Below the pieces are notes generated by a model. The model did no database searches, was not told the DNA's origin, and saw only the letters and a list, made by a program, of their open reading frames with translations. From Mucilaginibacter kameinonensis (GTDB taxonomy: Bacteria > Bacteroidota > Bacteroidia > Sphingobacteriales > Sphingobacteriaceae): DNA of 64,000 bases. This document shows, one piece after another, positions 17,034 to 24,862 of the stretch (position 1 is the first letter of the stretch; every line of letters starts with the position of its first letter). Both the position numbers and the translations under genes were made by a program. Where the stretch lies: positions 186,001-250,000 of the forward strand of contig NZ_RCWZ01000006.1 of assembly GCF_003675385.1 (NCBI RefSeq), read 5' to 3'.

Positions 17034-17519
17034 ATGAAAAGAGGTTTGATAATTGGAAAGTTTTTGCCGCTACATATCGGACATATGGCTTTGATAGGTT
17101 ATGCGCTTGAGCATTGTGATGAGCTTATGATAGTTATAGGAGCAAGTGATGATGAACCTATACCGGGTGATGTTAGACTTAACTGGCTCGACAAAACTTA
17201 CGCGGATAATGATAAGGTTAAGCCTGTATTGTTAAACTACGATGAAGCTATATTGCCCGGCGCGGGCGAATCAATAGAAAATATGTCGAGGCTTTGGGCA
17301 AGCTATCTTAAAAAGAATTTGCCGCACATTGATGTAATATTTGCCTCCGAGGCCTACGGCGCTTACATGAGCCGGTTTCTGGATTGTGAAAGTGTTATTT
17401 ATGAAGAACCCTGCAAAGTTGTGCCCGTAACGGCTGCAAGGATCAGGGAAGAGCCTAATTTGTACCTGCATCTTTTACCTGAGGCGGTTAAGGAATATTA
17501 TCAGGATCGGGGCAAATAA
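17034..17519 (+). CDS. NadR-type nicotinamide-nucleotide adenylyltransferase domain protein
   Basis: A 161-residue nucleotidyltransferase. GKFLPLHIGHMALI carries the HxGH motif of the cytidylyltransferase superfamily (His-Ile-Gly-His). The second phosphate-binding signature is VTAARIREEP. The layout fits the NMN adenylyltransferase domain of NadR, without the ribosylnicotinamide kinase domain found in enterobacterial NadR and without the N-terminal repressor domain. It would join NMN and ATP to form NAD. A glutamine-dependent NAD synthetase is encoded elsewhere in the window at 51.1 kb. Confidence 0.8.
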   Translation: MKRGLIIGKFLPLHIGHMALIGYALEHCDELMIVIGASDDEPIPGDVRLNWLDKTYADNDKVKPVLLNYDEAILPGAGESIENMSRLWASYLKKNLPHIDVIFASEAYGAYMSRFLDCESVIYEEPCKVVPVTAARIREEPNLYLHLLPEAVKEYYQDRGK

Positions 17520-17526
17520 TTTATTG

Positions 17527-18378
17527 TCAATCTTTACTAACCCAGTCCTTCTTAAAGTCTGAGGGATTTTTACCTACTATTTTATTAAAGAGTTTATTGA
17601 AATAAGATAAGCTTTCAAACCCCACGGCGTAACAGGTTTCTGTTACGTTTTTATCCTGCATTAGCAGGTTCTTTGCTACGTCAACCCGGTATTGGTTCAC
17701 AAAATCGGTAAAAGTCATTTTGGTTTGCCTTTTAAAGTACCGGCAAAAGGCAGCCGTGGTGAAATTAACTTTATCGGCTATCACATTTACATCTGGTTTA
17801 AGGTTGTAATTGCTGCCGATATATTCATAAACAGCGCCCATCCTGATCTTATCCTTTAAAAAGAATTGCAGGTTTGGCTCGTCGTTGTTTAAAATGGCAA
17901 ATTCGTTTGAACCCGCCAGGATATTAAAGATCTCCATCAGTCCTAACAATTGCTGAAATGAGCCCATCCCTGGTAATAGCTTTAATTTCTCCACTGCTAA
18001 AGTCCGGGTATCACCATGAAAGGCAATGCCATTGGCTGCCTTTTTGAAAAGCTGTTCAATTGCTGAAAACTCGGGAGTCATGCCTATTGCTGTTCCCATA
18101 AAGTCTTCTTTCAGCTGCACTACTATCTGGTGGTATTCGCTCCGGAGGCGATAATCAAAGTTTAGGTGGGGGAGGTTACTGCCAATCAGTACAAGATCAT
18201 GTTGTGTATAGCCGGAGATATGGGAGCCAACATGCCTGATCCCGGCATCGGCTTCAACATAAACCAGTTCATATTCCGGATGATAATGCCACAGGAAAGT
18301 GTTCCGGAGCCGGGGTGAAAAGAGCTTGAACGATTTGCCCGGTTCAAAATCTACCTTCTCTAACTGGATCTTATCCAT
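17527..18378 (-). CDS. AraC-family transcriptional regulator
   Basis: A 283-residue regulator. The N-terminal cupin-like sensing domain (about 15-110) has HYHPEYELVYVEAD and DLVLIGSNLPH. The C-terminal double helix-turn-helix (about 180-278) ends with the family signature AVGFESLSYFNKLFNKIVGKNPSDFKKDW. Cupin-type AraC proteins in Bacteroidota usually control sugar or secondary-compound genes. It is divergent from the PhyH oxygenase gene with a 127-base gap, so that gene is the likeliest target. Confidence 0.92.
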   Translation of the reverse strand: MDKIQLEKVDFEPGKSFKLFSPRLRNTFLWHYHPEYELVYVEADAGIRHVGSHISGYTQHDLVLIGSNLPHLNFDYRLRSEYHQIVVQLKEDFMGTAIGMTPEFSAIEQLFKKAANGIAFHGDTRTLAVEKLKLLPGMGSFQQLLGLMEIFNILAGSNEFAILNNDEPNLQFFLKDKIRMGAVYEYIGSNYNLKPDVNVIADKVNFTTAAFCRYFKRQTKMTFTDFVNQYRVDVAKNLLMQDKNVTETCYAVGFESLSYFNKLFNKIVGKNPSDFKKDWVSKD

Positions 18379-18505
18379 GCTGCATTGAGTATTATGTTTT
18401 TATAAAGATAACTAAACGGTCAATGCAGAGCAAATTTTGATCATTGTACAGGATGAGCCGTCCTCAACGTCGCCATAAATTTGAATTATAAATCAAAACG
18501 AAATT

Positions 18506-19480
18506 ATGAAGACCGAAAACGCAACAATGACCATGGCAACAGCCCCCGCCAATGCCCATAAAGAGATCCCTGGCAATCCATCTACTGCAAAATCGAGCCA
18601 GATCAGCCTGAACAAGCGCGCAAACAATGAACCTCTGAAAATACTGAGCGAGGCCGACTGGCAATTTTGGATAGACAACGGTTATGTGATCATTAAAAAC
18701 GCTGTACCAAAAGCACAGGTTCAAAAACTGGCCGATTACCTGTGGCAATATGAAGGTAAAGACGCCAGCGACATGGAAACCTGGTATAAAAAGCCGAATG
18801 CTCAGATGCAAATGACCGAGCTGAACAATACCGGCATGGTTGAAATTTATAATCAGCAATTTATGTGGGATAACCGGCAGTACCCTAAAGTTCACGCTGC
18901 TTTTGCCGATATCTGGGGCACGGAAAAACTGTGGGTGACTATCGACAGGGCTAATCTGAACTTTCCGTTACGCCCCGGGTTTGAATATAAAGGTTTTATC
19001 CACTGGGATTATGATCCTGAAACCAAACCTCAAAACGTGCAAGGGGTATTAGCGCTTGCCGATCAGACGGACGAAAATATGGGCGGCTTTCAATGCATCC
19101 CTGAATTGTACCGAACTTATGATGCCTGGAAATTAACCCAGCCCGAAGATCGTGACCATTACAAACCTGATACCACCGGCTTTGAAACGGAAAAAGTGAA
19201 ACTGGGGGCTGGCGATCTGCTGATATTTAACAGTCTGCAGCCACATGGTATCCGCCCAAATAAGAGTAATGATAAAGTGCGCATAGCCCAATACATATCC
19301 ATGATGCCCGCACAGGAAGATAACGAAGAGCTAAGGCAGTGGCGCATCAAAAGCTGGCAAAGCCGCGAAGCTATGCAAGGCTATGCTTTTCCCGGCGATC
19401 CGATGGAACGTGAAAAACAAAATCCTGTAGCTGAGCTTAGTGAGCTGGGTAAAAAGCTATTGGGATTAGAGCGTTGGTAG
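18506..19480 (+). CDS. Phytanoyl-CoA dioxygenase (PhyH) family oxygenase
   Basis: A 324-residue Fe(II)/2-oxoglutarate-dependent oxygenase. The metal triad is visible as H166-W-D168 (GFIHWDYDP) and H247 (LQPHGIRPN), with R250 as the 2-oxoglutarate salt bridge. The N-terminus (residues 1-40, Ala/Thr/Ser rich) is poorly conserved, and Met8 or Met10 could also be the start. The substrate is unknown; PhyH proteins hydroxylate fatty acyl-CoAs, ectoine, phosphonates and natural products. It is divergent from an AraC regulator and convergent with two JmjC-type oxygenase genes. Confidence 0.87.
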   Translation: MKTENATMTMATAPANAHKEIPGNPSTAKSSQISLNKRANNEPLKILSEADWQFWIDNGYVIIKNAVPKAQVQKLADYLWQYEGKDASDMETWYKKPNAQMQMTELNNTGMVEIYNQQFMWDNRQYPKVHAAFADIWGTEKLWVTIDRANLNFPLRPGFEYKGFIHWDYDPETKPQNVQGVLALADQTDENMGGFQCIPELYRTYDAWKLTQPEDRDHYKPDTTGFETEKVKLGAGDLLIFNSLQPHGIRPNKSNDKVRIAQYISMMPAQEDNEELRQWRIKSWQSREAMQGYAFPGDPMEREKQNPVAELSELGKKLLGLERW

Positions 19481-19513
19481 GTTGTTGTCAGGATAAAAGC
19501 AAGGGATTGTGCG

Positions 19514-19632
19514 ATTCCCTCCCTTGGGAGGGTGTAGGGAGGGGTTTCAGCGAGATACTTGGACGTTGCAAAATCGCATAACCCCTCCCTGCCAACACGC
19601 AATCCTGACGCGCCCCTCCCAAGGGAGGGAAT
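19514..19632. repeat. Inverted repeat with CCTCCCTTGGGAGGG words
   Basis: CCCTCCCTTGGGAGGG, itself a palindrome, and GTAGGGAGGGG lie at the left end. ACCCCTCCCTGCC and CCCTCCCAAGGGAGGG lie at the right end of a 119-base element between convergent genes. Long-range pairing of the arms and local pairing within each arm compete, so alternative structures are possible. Confidence 0.75.
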
Positions 19633-19642
19633 TAAAAAACAA

Positions 19643-19671
19643 AAACGCGATGGATAAAATCCATCGCGTTT
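19643..19671. terminator. Bidirectional terminator
   Basis: AAACGCGATGGAT (19643-19655) pairs perfectly with ATCCATCGCGTTT (19659-19671) around AAA, with A-rich and T-rich flanks. It serves the convergent PhyH and cupin-8 genes. Confidence 0.85.
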
Positions 19672-19709
19672 AATATCATGACTTAAGACCAAAACTTAAG
19701 ACTTCGGAC

Positions 19710-20591
19710 TTAAAAAGGCTTTCCAGCCGCCAGTTCGCGGTTGGCCCATTTCACGGCCAGACCTTCGCGGTATTTGGCGTACTTGCCTTTGAATACCATT
19801 TTCAGGGCGCTGTCTACCCCGCCTTTAACGGCCAGGTTATACAAGCTCGCTGCCTTACGGGTAATGCTCGCGTCCCAGGCACGCAGGCTTAGCGAATATG
19901 AACCATCAACATATTTCATCCAATGCCAGTAGCCGGTAGGCATAAACAAGGTATCGCCATGTTCAAGGAAAACCTCAATACCTTCAACGCCGTCAAGTGC
20001 CGGGAATTTTTTAACATCAGGGTTTAATACATCATAATCTTCCAAAGCATAAGTTGCATTCGGGATGCAATACAGGCGACGTTTCCATTTGTTCTCAAAC
20101 AGGATCACGTGCTTGCGGCCACCAAAGTGGGTATGGAAAATATGCGGAAGATCAATATCGTAATGTAAAAAGGTAACCGAGTTTGAACCGCCGAAAAACA
20201 TGGCAGGCATGCTCTCCAAAAAGCCGCCCATTAAATCTTTTGGTAATACGATATCATCCAAAAGCTGTGGTGCCTGTTTAAATATATTAAAGAAAAAGAT
20301 CCTTAATTCGGTTGGTTTACTGCGGATGAGGTCGATATACTCATCAAAGGGCATTTCTGTTGCCGATGAATTGATGGGTTTTGATGGATCGGCCTTAGAG
20401 TTGTCATATAGCGGCACTACTTTGTTGCCAACAACCTGTTTTAAATATTCGGGTGTCCATTTTTCGCGGGCAGGCCAGCTTTTGGTAAGCCCTTTGATAA
20501 CCAGCGGGCGACGAGGGTCTAAATAATTCTTCTTAAAGTCTTCGGGAGAAATATTTCCAACCGTATCGATCGGGTTAAGAATGAAGCACAT
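19710..20591 (-). CDS. JmjC/cupin-8 (FIH-like) oxygenase, paralogue A
   Basis: A 293-residue protein of the cupin_8/JmjC group related to factor-inhibiting-HIF and tRNA or ribosomal hydroxylases. The iron triad is H143-Y-D145 (TFLHYDIDLPH) and H223 (PTGYWHWMKY). The N-terminal RRPLVIKGLTKSWPAREKW matches the typical entry motif. It should hydroxylate a protein or small molecule using 2-oxoglutarate and oxygen; the substrate is unknown. A second gene at 20718-21602 is clearly a paralogue, alike over the whole length, so a tandem duplication happened. The gap to it is 126 bases. Confidence 0.87.
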   Translation of the reverse strand: MCFILNPIDTVGNISPEDFKKNYLDPRRPLVIKGLTKSWPAREKWTPEYLKQVVGNKVVPLYDNSKADPSKPINSSATEMPFDEYIDLIRSKPTELRIFFFNIFKQAPQLLDDIVLPKDLMGGFLESMPAMFFGGSNSVTFLHYDIDLPHIFHTHFGGRKHVILFENKWKRRLYCIPNATYALEDYDVLNPDVKKFPALDGVEGIEVFLEHGDTLFMPTGYWHWMKYVDGSYSLSLRAWDASITRKAASLYNLAVKGGVDSALKMVFKGKYAKYREGLAVKWANRELAAGKPF

Positions 20592-20717
20592 ATGTAGTTT
20601 TTATTACTTTCGGGGGTTATGCTAATTTTAAGTTAAAGTTACAATATTGTTCCTTAACTATTTATAAGCATTCAAAATAACGAAATAAACCCCAAAGTAT
20701 TATAAAGATATTCAATA

Positions 20718-21602
20718 TTATGGCTTACCTGCAGCAAGGGCATTATTAGCACGTTTAACGGCCAGTTCCTCTTTCCAATCCATATAGTCCTTCTTAAAGC
20801 GGGCTTTCATCATGTTGTCAAACTTGCGCTGTACGGTTAAGTTATATAAGCTTTTGGCTTTTATAGCCCATGATTTATCCCAGGCGCGTAAGGATATGGA
20901 GAATGAACCGGTTAAATATTTCATCCAATGCCAGTAGCCTGTAGGCATAAATAGGGTGTCGCCGTGTTCTAAAATTGCTTCCTGGCCCTCAATACCATCA
21001 AGTGCCGGGAATTTGGTGAAGTCAGGGTTTTCAATATCGTAGTCTTCCAGGGCATAGGTTGCAAAGGGGATGCAATACAGTCGCTCCGTCCATTTCTGGT
21101 CAAACAGCATTACGTGTTTGCGGCCATTAAAGTGTGTGTGGAAGATGTGGGCAAGATCGATATCGTAATGTAAAAATGTTACCGAACCAGCACCGCCAAA
21201 AAACATGTTAGGGTACTTATCAAGAAAGCCACCCATTAAATCTGATGGTGAACGGTAATCATCAAGCAGCTTTGGGGCATGTTTTATGGGGTCGAACAGA
21301 AAGATCCTTAAGTCGGTAGGTTGCTTTTGAATGAGATCGATATAATCGCCAAACTTCATTTCGCTGGCCGATGCGTTGATGGCTTTAGATGGATCGGCCT
21401 TAGCGCTATTATATAGCGGAACGGTTTGATCGCCTACGGTTTCTTTTATGTATTCAAAAGTCCATTTTTGAAGGGCTGGCCAGCTTTCAGTCGCTTTGCG
21501 GATTATAAGCGGTTTGCGTGGATTTAAATAATTGTTAACAAAATCCTCTTTGCTTATATGGTCTACACGGTCAATAGGTGTAAGTGTTATACTCATTTTC
21601 AC
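20718..21602 (-). CDS. JmjC/cupin-8 (FIH-like) oxygenase, paralogue B
   Basis: A 294-residue paralogue of the adjacent downstream gene. The iron triad is H145-Y-D147 and H225, and the core stretches FPALDG, EHGDTLFMPTGYWHWMKY and CIP-ATYALEDYD are shared with it. Divergence is highest in the last 60 residues, which also have a more basic composition here. Met3 is an alternative start. Both copies keep all metal ligands, so neither looks decayed, and they may act on different substrates. Confidence 0.87.
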   Translation of the reverse strand: MKMSITLTPIDRVDHISKEDFVNNYLNPRKPLIIRKATESWPALQKWTFEYIKETVGDQTVPLYNSAKADPSKAINASASEMKFGDYIDLIQKQPTDLRIFLFDPIKHAPKLLDDYRSPSDLMGGFLDKYPNMFFGGAGSVTFLHYDIDLAHIFHTHFNGRKHVMLFDQKWTERLYCIPFATYALEDYDIENPDFTKFPALDGIEGQEAILEHGDTLFMPTGYWHWMKYLTGSFSISLRAWDKSWAIKAKSLYNLTVQRKFDNMMKARFKKDYMDWKEELAVKRANNALAAGKP

Positions 21603-21690
21603 AAATTAATTAATGGGCAAAATTAATTCTTTGTAAAAAACATGTAAACAATTTGGGGGGATTTTGAAATTTTAATGACAGTCTTTATCC

Positions 21691-21838
21691 AGTTAGCAGC
21701 AGGCAGTTTTCGGTTGGCAGTTTCTTTTTGGGTTGCAATTTTGATAAAAGAAATGCCGTTAGCGGATCAAGCTAACGGCATTTCTTAATAAATTTACTAC
21801 AAATAATTGCCAACTGCCCACCGGCAACTGCCAACTAA
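21691..21838. repeat. Inverted-word element, word GGCAGTT, enclosing a terminator
   Basis: The left arm at 21691-21724 has AGTTAGCAGCAGGCAGTTTT and GGTTGGCAGTTTC. The right arm at 21806-21838 has the inverted words TGCCAACTGCC, GGCAACTGCC and AACTAA. The terminator hairpin at 21748-21786 sits in the middle. It lies between the fasciclin gene end and the paralogue B start. Confidence 0.75.
21748..21786. terminator. Terminator of the fasciclin gene
   Basis: AAGAAATGCCGTTAGC (21748-21763) pairs exactly with GCTAACGGCATTTCTT (21771-21786) around a 7-base loop. It is placed 54 bases past the fasciclin stop codon on the minus strand, with A/T runs on both sides. Confidence 0.85.
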
Positions 21839-21839
21839 A

Positions 21840-22385
21840 TTAGTTAGGCATCAACACGGTGTTTACTACGTGGATAATGCCATTACTTTGGGCAACGTCA
21901 TCTATGGTGATCCATGACTTGCCTCCTTTTTCGTCAACCAGATATAATTTAGTGCCTTGCGACATTACTGTTATCGTGCCACCACTTAACGTGCTTAGTT
22001 CTGTTTTGCCTTTACCTTCCTTAACCTTGGTTAACAGGTCGGTGGAACTTAGCTTGCCCGGAACTACATGGTAGGTTAAAGTTTTGATCAGGCTTGCTTT
22101 GTTGGCCGGCTTCATCAGGTTATCAACCGTACCCGCCGGTAGTTTGGCAAATGCTTCGTTAGTTGGTGCAAATACTGTATATGGTCCTGCGGCTGATAGC
22201 GTTGGCGCCAGGCCTGCCGCTTTAACAGCAGCTACAAGTGTAGTATGATCTTTTGAACCTGATGCATTTTGTACAATGTTTTTAGCCGGCGACATAACAG
22301 CGCCGCCAACCGTTTTTTGAGCGTAAGCTTTTGGAGCAACGGCAACAGCCAATAATACAACAGCCGCGATGAGTAGTTTTTTCAT
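21840..22385 (-). CDS. Exported fasciclin-domain protein
   Basis: A 181-residue protein with a signal peptide (MKKLLIAAVVLLAVAVAPKAYAQ) and one FAS1 domain. FAS1 motif H1 is GPYTVFAPTNEAFAKLP, the LIKTLTYHVVPGKLSSTDL region contains the conserved YHVVPG, and motif H2 is the C-terminal SNGIIHVVNTVLMPN. FAS1 proteins are secreted or surface adhesion proteins that bind proteins or polysaccharide. It is flanked by a strong terminator, so it is probably a single-gene unit. Confidence 0.93.
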   Translation of the reverse strand: MKKLLIAAVVLLAVAVAPKAYAQKTVGGAVMSPAKNIVQNASGSKDHTTLVAAVKAAGLAPTLSAAGPYTVFAPTNEAFAKLPAGTVDNLMKPANKASLIKTLTYHVVPGKLSSTDLLTKVKEGKGKTELSTLSGGTITVMSQGTKLYLVDEKGGKSWITIDDVAQSNGIIHVVNTVLMPN

Positions 22386-22497
22386 AATTTAATAGTCAGG
22401 ATAAGTATCTTTTTAAAGATACGATTAGTAAAGCTAAACAGATTTAAATATCATTTTGCTTTGTAACAATGTATTGACTGTTATTTTGCTGTTTGGT

Positions 22498-23619
22498 TTA
22501 AAAAAATAAACCCGCTGCAATATGATCGGCATATAACTTGCCCGTAGCTGTCAGGTAAATCACATTGTCCTTTTGGCTGATCCATTCCCTGTCAAAAAAT
22601 TCAGCGCCAGCTTTAAGTAATTCGTCAGATGCTCCTTTGGCTATCTGGTTAAGCCTTGCTAAGTCAAGCCCCCAAATGGTACGTAAGGATGTCATGATAT
22701 ACTCGTTCAGGCGGTTCTCTTCTGTTAGCTCCTCGGTTTCGGCTGATAGTTTTCCGGTTTCAAGCGCCTGCATGTATTTGGCGTTATTGGCTATGTTCCA
22801 TTGGCGGGTATCGCCATTGTAAGAGTGGGCCGATGGGCCTATACCTAAGTATTTAACACCTTTCCAGTAATTGGAGTTATGGCGCGAATACTGGCCGGGC
22901 TTGCAAAAATTAGAGATCTCGTAATGTTCAAATCCGTGGGCCTGCATTGCATTCATCAGCACCATGAATTGCTCGGCGCTTTGCTGCTCGTTCATGGGCG
23001 GCTGTTTCTTTTTGTTGATGAAGGCCGCCAGTGCGGTTTGGGGTTCAACCGTCATGGAATAGGTGGATACGTGCGGAACATCAAGCTCAAACACCTTATC
23101 CAGGTTTTGTTTCCATTTAGTATCGCTGAGCATGGGATAACCATAAATCAGATCGACAGTGATATTTTCAAAACCTGCGTCCTGGGCACGCTTGACTGAT
23201 GATTCGGCTTCCTGTCCTCGGTGAACGCGGTTCATCCACGCCAAATCTTCATCAAAAAATGATTGGATCCCAATGCTGAAGCGGTTTACAGGTGTCTGCT
23301 TCAAAGCTTTGAGTTTATCCGGTTTCAGGTCGTCGGGATTGGCCTCTAAGGTAACTTCTGCTCCGGACGATACCGTGTGCAGTTCGGTAATGGTGTTGAT
23401 GATCTTGCTGATCTCATCGCCATCCAAAACAGAAGGCGTACCTCCGCCAAAGTAGATGGTTTCGATGGTTTCGCCGTTGAGGTAGCTTTTTTGTAATTTG
23501 ATCTCTTTGATCAAAGCGTGCAGCATTTCATCCTTATATTTTAAGGACGTGCTGAAATGGAAATCGCAATAATGGCAAGCCTGCTTGCAAAAGGGAATAT
23601 GGATGTAAATGCCTGCCAT
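22498..23619 (-). CDS. hemW: Radical SAM heme chaperone HemW
   Basis: From ATG at 23619 (MAGIYIHIPFC) the product is 373 residues, the usual HemW size. The radical-SAM cluster motif is C11-x3-C15-x2-C18 (PFCKQACHYCDF). GGGTPSVL, a SAM-binding GGE-like motif, follows, and the HemN C-terminal domain contains YWKGVKYLGIGPSAHSY. HemW inserts heme into membrane cytochromes and is often misannotated as anaerobic coproporphyrinogen oxidase. The four-Cys form of the true HemN is absent. It runs opposite to the flavin reductase region. Confidence 0.9.
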   Translation of the reverse strand: MAGIYIHIPFCKQACHYCDFHFSTSLKYKDEMLHALIKEIKLQKSYLNGETIETIYFGGGTPSVLDGDEISKIINTITELHTVSSGAEVTLEANPDDLKPDKLKALKQTPVNRFSIGIQSFFDEDLAWMNRVHRGQEAESSVKRAQDAGFENITVDLIYGYPMLSDTKWKQNLDKVFELDVPHVSTYSMTVEPQTALAAFINKKKQPPMNEQQSAEQFMVLMNAMQAHGFEHYEISNFCKPGQYSRHNSNYWKGVKYLGIGPSAHSYNGDTRQWNIANNAKYMQALETGKLSAETEELTEENRLNEYIMTSLRTIWGLDLARLNQIAKGASDELLKAGAEFFDREWISQKDNVIYLTATGKLYADHIAAGLFF

Positions 23620-23647
23620 GCGGCAAAGGTAATGCAATTATTTTTTT

Positions 23648-23761
23648 GACTAAAGCGGGTATTTGTGCAATAAGGGTTACGGGACATTTAAGCTTTGTTT
23701 ATCTTTATGCTCCAATTATATAAACCATGACCTTTAAACTCGCTGTATTCTTATTTACCCG
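23648..23761 (+). repeat. Leader duplication, copy 1 (before flavin reductase)
   Basis: This stretch aligns almost without gaps with 24749-24862: shared blocks are TAAAGC(G/C)GGTATTTGTGCA, ACATTTAAGCTTT, TTTATCTTTA and CCATGACCTTTAAA. Each copy includes a TATCTTTA box resembling the Bacteroidota -7 element and ends within the first codons of an MTFK..VFLF reading frame. Copy 1 leads into a truncated frame, copy 2 into the real secreted-protein gene. Confidence 0.85.
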
Positions 23762-23828
23762 TCAATTATTTCAAAAACATAAACCACGCCTTCCTTTGTA
23801 TACTTTTCTTGTCCCGAACTCACGTTAA
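23727..23828 (+). pseudogene. Truncated 33-codon remnant of the secreted-protein gene
   Basis: ATG at 23727 opens a 33-codon frame (MTFKLAVFLFTRQLF...) that matches the first ten codons of the protein at 24829 (MTFKYFVFLFACLL...), then diverges and stops with TAA at 23826-23828. It ends 11 bases before the flavin reductase start. The similarity stops abruptly, which points to a recombination junction near 23761 rather than gradual decay. It could still be translated as a leader peptide. Confidence 0.6.
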
Positions 23829-23839
23829 TAAAAATTTGA

Positions 23840-24736
23840 ATGAGGTTAAAAACTTTTGATGCATCATCACTAACACCCGCAGAAATGCAAGGTTATTTAC
23901 ACGCTGCCATTGCACCCCGGCCGATATGTTTTGCATCCACTATTGATAAAAACGGCGTGGTTAATTTAAGTCCGTTTAGTTTTTTTAATGTGTTCAGTGT
24001 CAATCCACCAATATGTGTTTTTTCGCCGACAAGCAGGGCGCGGGATAATACCACCAAGCATACGCTTGAAAATGTTTTGGAAGTGCCTGAATGTGTGATT
24101 AATATCGTGAACTACGATATGGTTCAACAGGCTTATTTAACCAGTACAGATTATCCAAGAGAAGTAAATGAGTTTTCGAAAGCGGGGTTTACCGAATTGG
24201 ATTCGGAGACCGTAAAGCCGCCCAGGGTAGCGGAATCGACCGTTCAATTGGAATGTGTAGTGAATGATGTGATATCCTTAGGGAAAAACGGAGGAGCTGG
24301 TAATTTGGTTATTGCAGAGGTGAAACGGATTCATATCAATGAAGAAATTTTAGATGCTAATGGCAAAATAGACCCTCATAAAATAGACCTGGTGGCCCGT
24401 TTAGGCGGTGATTGGTATTGCAGGGTAAACGGCGATAATTTATTTAAAATTGCCAAACCGATAGATTGTGCCGGAATAGGGATCGGCGTAGATGCTTTTC
24501 CTCAAGAGGTTAAAAACTCTAACATATTAACCGGGAATAATTTGGGGTTATTGGGGCTTGTTAAAACGCTACCATCTAATGAGGAGGTAGAAGCCTTTAG
24601 CAAAACCGTTGAAATGATAGAACTGCTTGATGCCACTATCGACAGCCATACCCGTACAATAAACCTGCATTTAAAAGCCAAACATTTGTTAGATAACGGC
24701 CGTGTAATGGATGCCTGGAAAGTGTTGTTGATGTAG
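23840..24736 (+). CDS. Flavin reductase-like (DIM6/NTAB) FMN-binding protein with C-terminal extension
   Basis: A 298-residue protein. Residues 1-205 match the flavin-reductase split-barrel family: IAPRPICFASTIDKNGVVNLSPFSFFNVFSVNPP, SPTSRARDNTTKHTLEN for FMN phosphate binding, and CRVNGDNLFKIAKP at the end. The family is usually near 200 residues. The last 85 or so form an extension (GLVKTLPSNEEVEAFSKTVEMIELLDA...) that looks helical and that I do not recognise. The gene sits between two copies of a 114-base leader, so it may have been inserted, or the leader duplicated around it. Confidence 0.82.
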   Translation: MRLKTFDASSLTPAEMQGYLHAAIAPRPICFASTIDKNGVVNLSPFSFFNVFSVNPPICVFSPTSRARDNTTKHTLENVLEVPECVINIVNYDMVQQAYLTSTDYPREVNEFSKAGFTELDSETVKPPRVAESTVQLECVVNDVISLGKNGGAGNLVIAEVKRIHINEEILDANGKIDPHKIDLVARLGGDWYCRVNGDNLFKIAKPIDCAGIGIGVDAFPQEVKNSNILTGNNLGLLGLVKTLPSNEEVEAFSKTVEMIELLDATIDSHTRTINLHLKAKHLLDNGRVMDAWKVLLM

Positions 24737-24748
24737 CTTGTCCATCCT

Positions 24749-24862
24749 GGCTAAAGCCGGTATTTGTGCAGTGAGGATTAGCAGACATTTAAGCTTTTTT
24801 TATCTTTAGGTTCCAATAGTATAAAACCATGACCTTTAAATACTTTGTTTTCTTATTTGCCT
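24749..24862 (+). repeat. Leader duplication, copy 2 (before secreted protein)
   Basis: This is the partner of 23648-23761. It contains the TATCTTTAG box at about 24801-24809 and the ATG at 24829. As the copy attached to a full-length gene, it is probably the original promoter and leader. Confidence 0.85.

Noticed and set aside
22498..23619. Coproporphyrinogen III dehydrogenase (HemN)
   Set aside because: The CxxxCxxC motif without the HemN extra Cys and the N-terminal form MAGIYIHIPFC indicate HemW.
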